A DNA stretch of 36,232 nt from Mansonella perstans (Eukaryota > Nematoda > Chromadorea > Rhabditida > Onchocercidae). The position numbers and the translations under genes were made by a program. The stretch lies in NCBI GenBank assembly GCA_037074765.1, contig JBAMDO010000352.1:1-36232 (forward strand), in the 5' to 3' direction. A model generated the notes under the pieces. That model had not been told where the DNA came from. It saw nothing but the letters and a program-made list of their open reading frames with translations, and made no database searches. Shown one piece after another: positions 34,131 through 36,232 of the stretch. How positions within the stretch are numbered: the stretch's first letter is position 1; every line of letters begins with the position of its first letter.

Positions 34131-36232
34131 TAATTGAATAATTAAGTTATTTAATTCATTAAATGGATATAATGAATGAAGCCGAATTCCTGTAAATTGT
34201 CAATTGAAATGTGGAACAAAAAATGATATACCAGTGAAATATTCGGATTTAATGATATACTCAAATATATTTCAATTTTTTTAACACCATAGTTTACTTA
34301 AATACTTAATTTGTTAATTTTTAACTTTTTGATTGCATACTAAAATACTTCATTAATTTTTTTAAATAGCATAGCTTATCTAATTACTCGATTTTAAATC
34401 AAAATATTTCGAAATATTTGTGATATTTTTGAAAAGAAAAAAAAAAACAAAACGTTTTTCAAATTTTCTACAAAATTGTAAAAATATGAATAAATTAAGG
34501 TACAAATGAACACAATGATTTTAATTTCAAATAATCTCAAACAACTTAAATTTTCCAAAATTAAAAAAAAATGTAAAGGTAAAAAGAAATGATTGTTCGG
34601 CAAAAGGAAGCAGAAATTGAATTTAATTTATTTTTTAACTCAAACATTTCTTTGATCAAATAACTCAAATAATCCTTAGTCAAAAACCGAATTTAAGCAA
34701 CCTTTCGAATTAATTTAAATATTCCAAATTGAATATTAAATTTTGAACCGAAACATTATTTTGCTTTTCTTCCATTCAAAATACAACACCATTTCTATTT
34801 ACAAATACAATACTGCAATATGTGAAAAGATAATAATATTTTTACATAGCCCTTAATATGTTTCGCAATAAAAGTATCATTAATTGATTAAAAAATTGAA
34901 TTGAAAAAATTAGCTTAGCAAAATTTTTGAAAAAAAAAATTCAAATTCATTTCTTTTCTCAAGGGAACCTCCCAAGCGAAGTTCGATTAAATCAGGATGA
35001 ATTTTTAACATATATAGCCTGTAATAACATATTTTGTCTTAGAAAAAAAAACGGGCCAAGGGATGAGAAAATATTCATAAATGAAATGAAAAAATACACT
35101 ATGAATATTTGATTGTCAAGCTGTTAAGAAAAACAAACAAACAAAAAAAAAAACTGCCTAGAAAAGAGTGCCTGGTTGAAATAACATAAGCTTAAGTAAA
35201 TTAAGAAGCAATTGTGTCCATTGTACAAACACAACAATTACGTCATCATTTAAAATTTGCTATGTGAAAAAGATTTTGAAGTGGAAAATGTTTTCTTTTT
35301 GTGTTAATTTTAATTTCTTATTTTTAAGGCAAAAGAAACCGTAGTATCAGCTGTAGAATTATTTGATCGAAAAAATTTGTGCGAAATATAATTAACGAAA
35401 GAAATAAAATGGCAACAAAATTATGTTTCATGTCACGTTGCGTCACGTTCACGTCACTTTACTTTTACGTTAGAATATATATGACACACAAGAATATTTA
35501 ACAGAAAAAAAACATAAACAAAATAGAACTAACAAGTGAAATTTTGAATAAAAAATTCACTTAACATTTCAATGAATTTAAAATTCACACAAAAAAAATA
35601 ATCTATAATTAATTTAATTGGAAGCTTTTAACTGCAACTGAAAAAACATATCTGAAATTTATTTGCTAATAATGGCAAATTTTTCTAAAAAGCTAATAGA
35701 AAAACAAAATGGGAACAAAAAGTGGACCTAAAATGATTATTTAGTTGAATGATAATTGAGGAAGTTGACATTCGGTGACAAATTTTTAGAAAAGCAAAAA
35801 AATATTATTATCACTGATTTCTCTCAATTCAAATTCCTTTTGATTTGTTTTTCTTTTTGAATTTCTTTTTGCTTTCAAATTTGTTCATTCTTATCTAATG
35901 AAGGCAAAAGAAAAAAAGCTCCTACTCTTTTAATGAAATATTTTTTAAAAAAAAATTTCTTCAGTATGAAGTATTTTTTAAAAAGAAGAAAAATCTTTCA
36001 AAAGTTTAAAAAAAATGGAAAGTAAATTATGACATTGATTGTGCAATTCAAAATCGAAAAAAATCATTTAATTAATAATTAAACAAGAAAATAATTTCAC
36101 TAATTAAATTTAACAAAATTTCTAACTTTTAGCCTAAACTAAACAAAACAAAACCAAATTTCTTTAGCAGTTCTGTAAAACAGAAGTTTGTTTGTAAGAA
36201 TGTTAGGGCACATAGAATGGTTCTAGCATTGG
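34131..36232. other. AT-rich DNA without a supported gene
   Basis: Dense poly(A/T) tracts and short frames without coding character. It should hold the promoter of the minus-strand tetraspan gene. A near-repeat CACGTTGCGTCACGTTCACGTCAC at 35433-35456 is the only notable word. Confidence 0.4.

Noticed and set aside
34927..35112. 61-codon plus-strand frame as a small gene
   Set aside because: Lysine/asparagine-rich frame in A/T DNA, no signal, domain, splice context or flanking support.
1..36232. CRISPR array, tRNA or rRNA genes, bacterial (Wolbachia) insertions
   Set aside because: No regularly spaced identical repeats, no cloverleaf with conserved arms, and no GC-richer intron-free bacterial-type frames were seen.

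Overview
The window looks like AT-rich nuclear DNA of a nematode, most likely a spirurid or filarial worm. Genes carry GT..AG introns with short polypyrimidine 3' sites. One gene encodes tandem MIG-18-type cysteine modules, a family best known from nematodes. Homopolymer A/T runs are everywhere. There are no bacterial operons, rRNA, tRNA or CRISPR arrays that I can support. Species placement is inference. All gene models were built by hand from reading frame, splice sites and phase.

Layout. (1) 1-1470: the tail of an LTR retroelement, with a broken envelope-like ORF and a 3' LTR. (2) 2212-5012, plus strand: a secreted or anchored EGF-domain protein in seven exons. (3) 5694-8530, minus strand: a secreted protein of about 331 aa built from six MIG-18-like modules in eight phase-matched exons; one intron lacks a GT donor. 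(4) About 8.6-11 kb: no confident gene. (5) About 11.0-19.9 kb: three unrelated decayed genes. These are a CK1/tau-tubulin-kinase-like kinase (minus), an ASCC3-type DExH helicase (minus) and the chaperonin subunit CCT-2 (plus). Each keeps its motifs in the right order but has stops, frame breaks or lost catalytic residues. (6) 19.93-20.23 kb: a minisatellite of roughly 36-bp units. (7) 20337-22455: a nearly identical copy of the 3' half of the EGF gene, about 17.2 kb from its source and without the first two exons. (8) 23780-33927, minus strand: a six-exon gene for an apparent four-pass membrane protein of about 350 aa, with introns up to 4.8 kb full of microsatellites and small repeats. (9) 34.1-36.2 kb: AT-rich DNA with nothing I can support.

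The intact genes (EGF protein, MIG-18-like protein, tetraspan protein) all point to cell-surface or extracellular-matrix roles, but nothing shows that they work together. I found no clearly new molecular system. The most striking feature is the cluster of pseudogenes bordered by a minisatellite and a very recent partial gene duplication. It suggests a low-constraint, rearranging region, or in part an assembly artefact.
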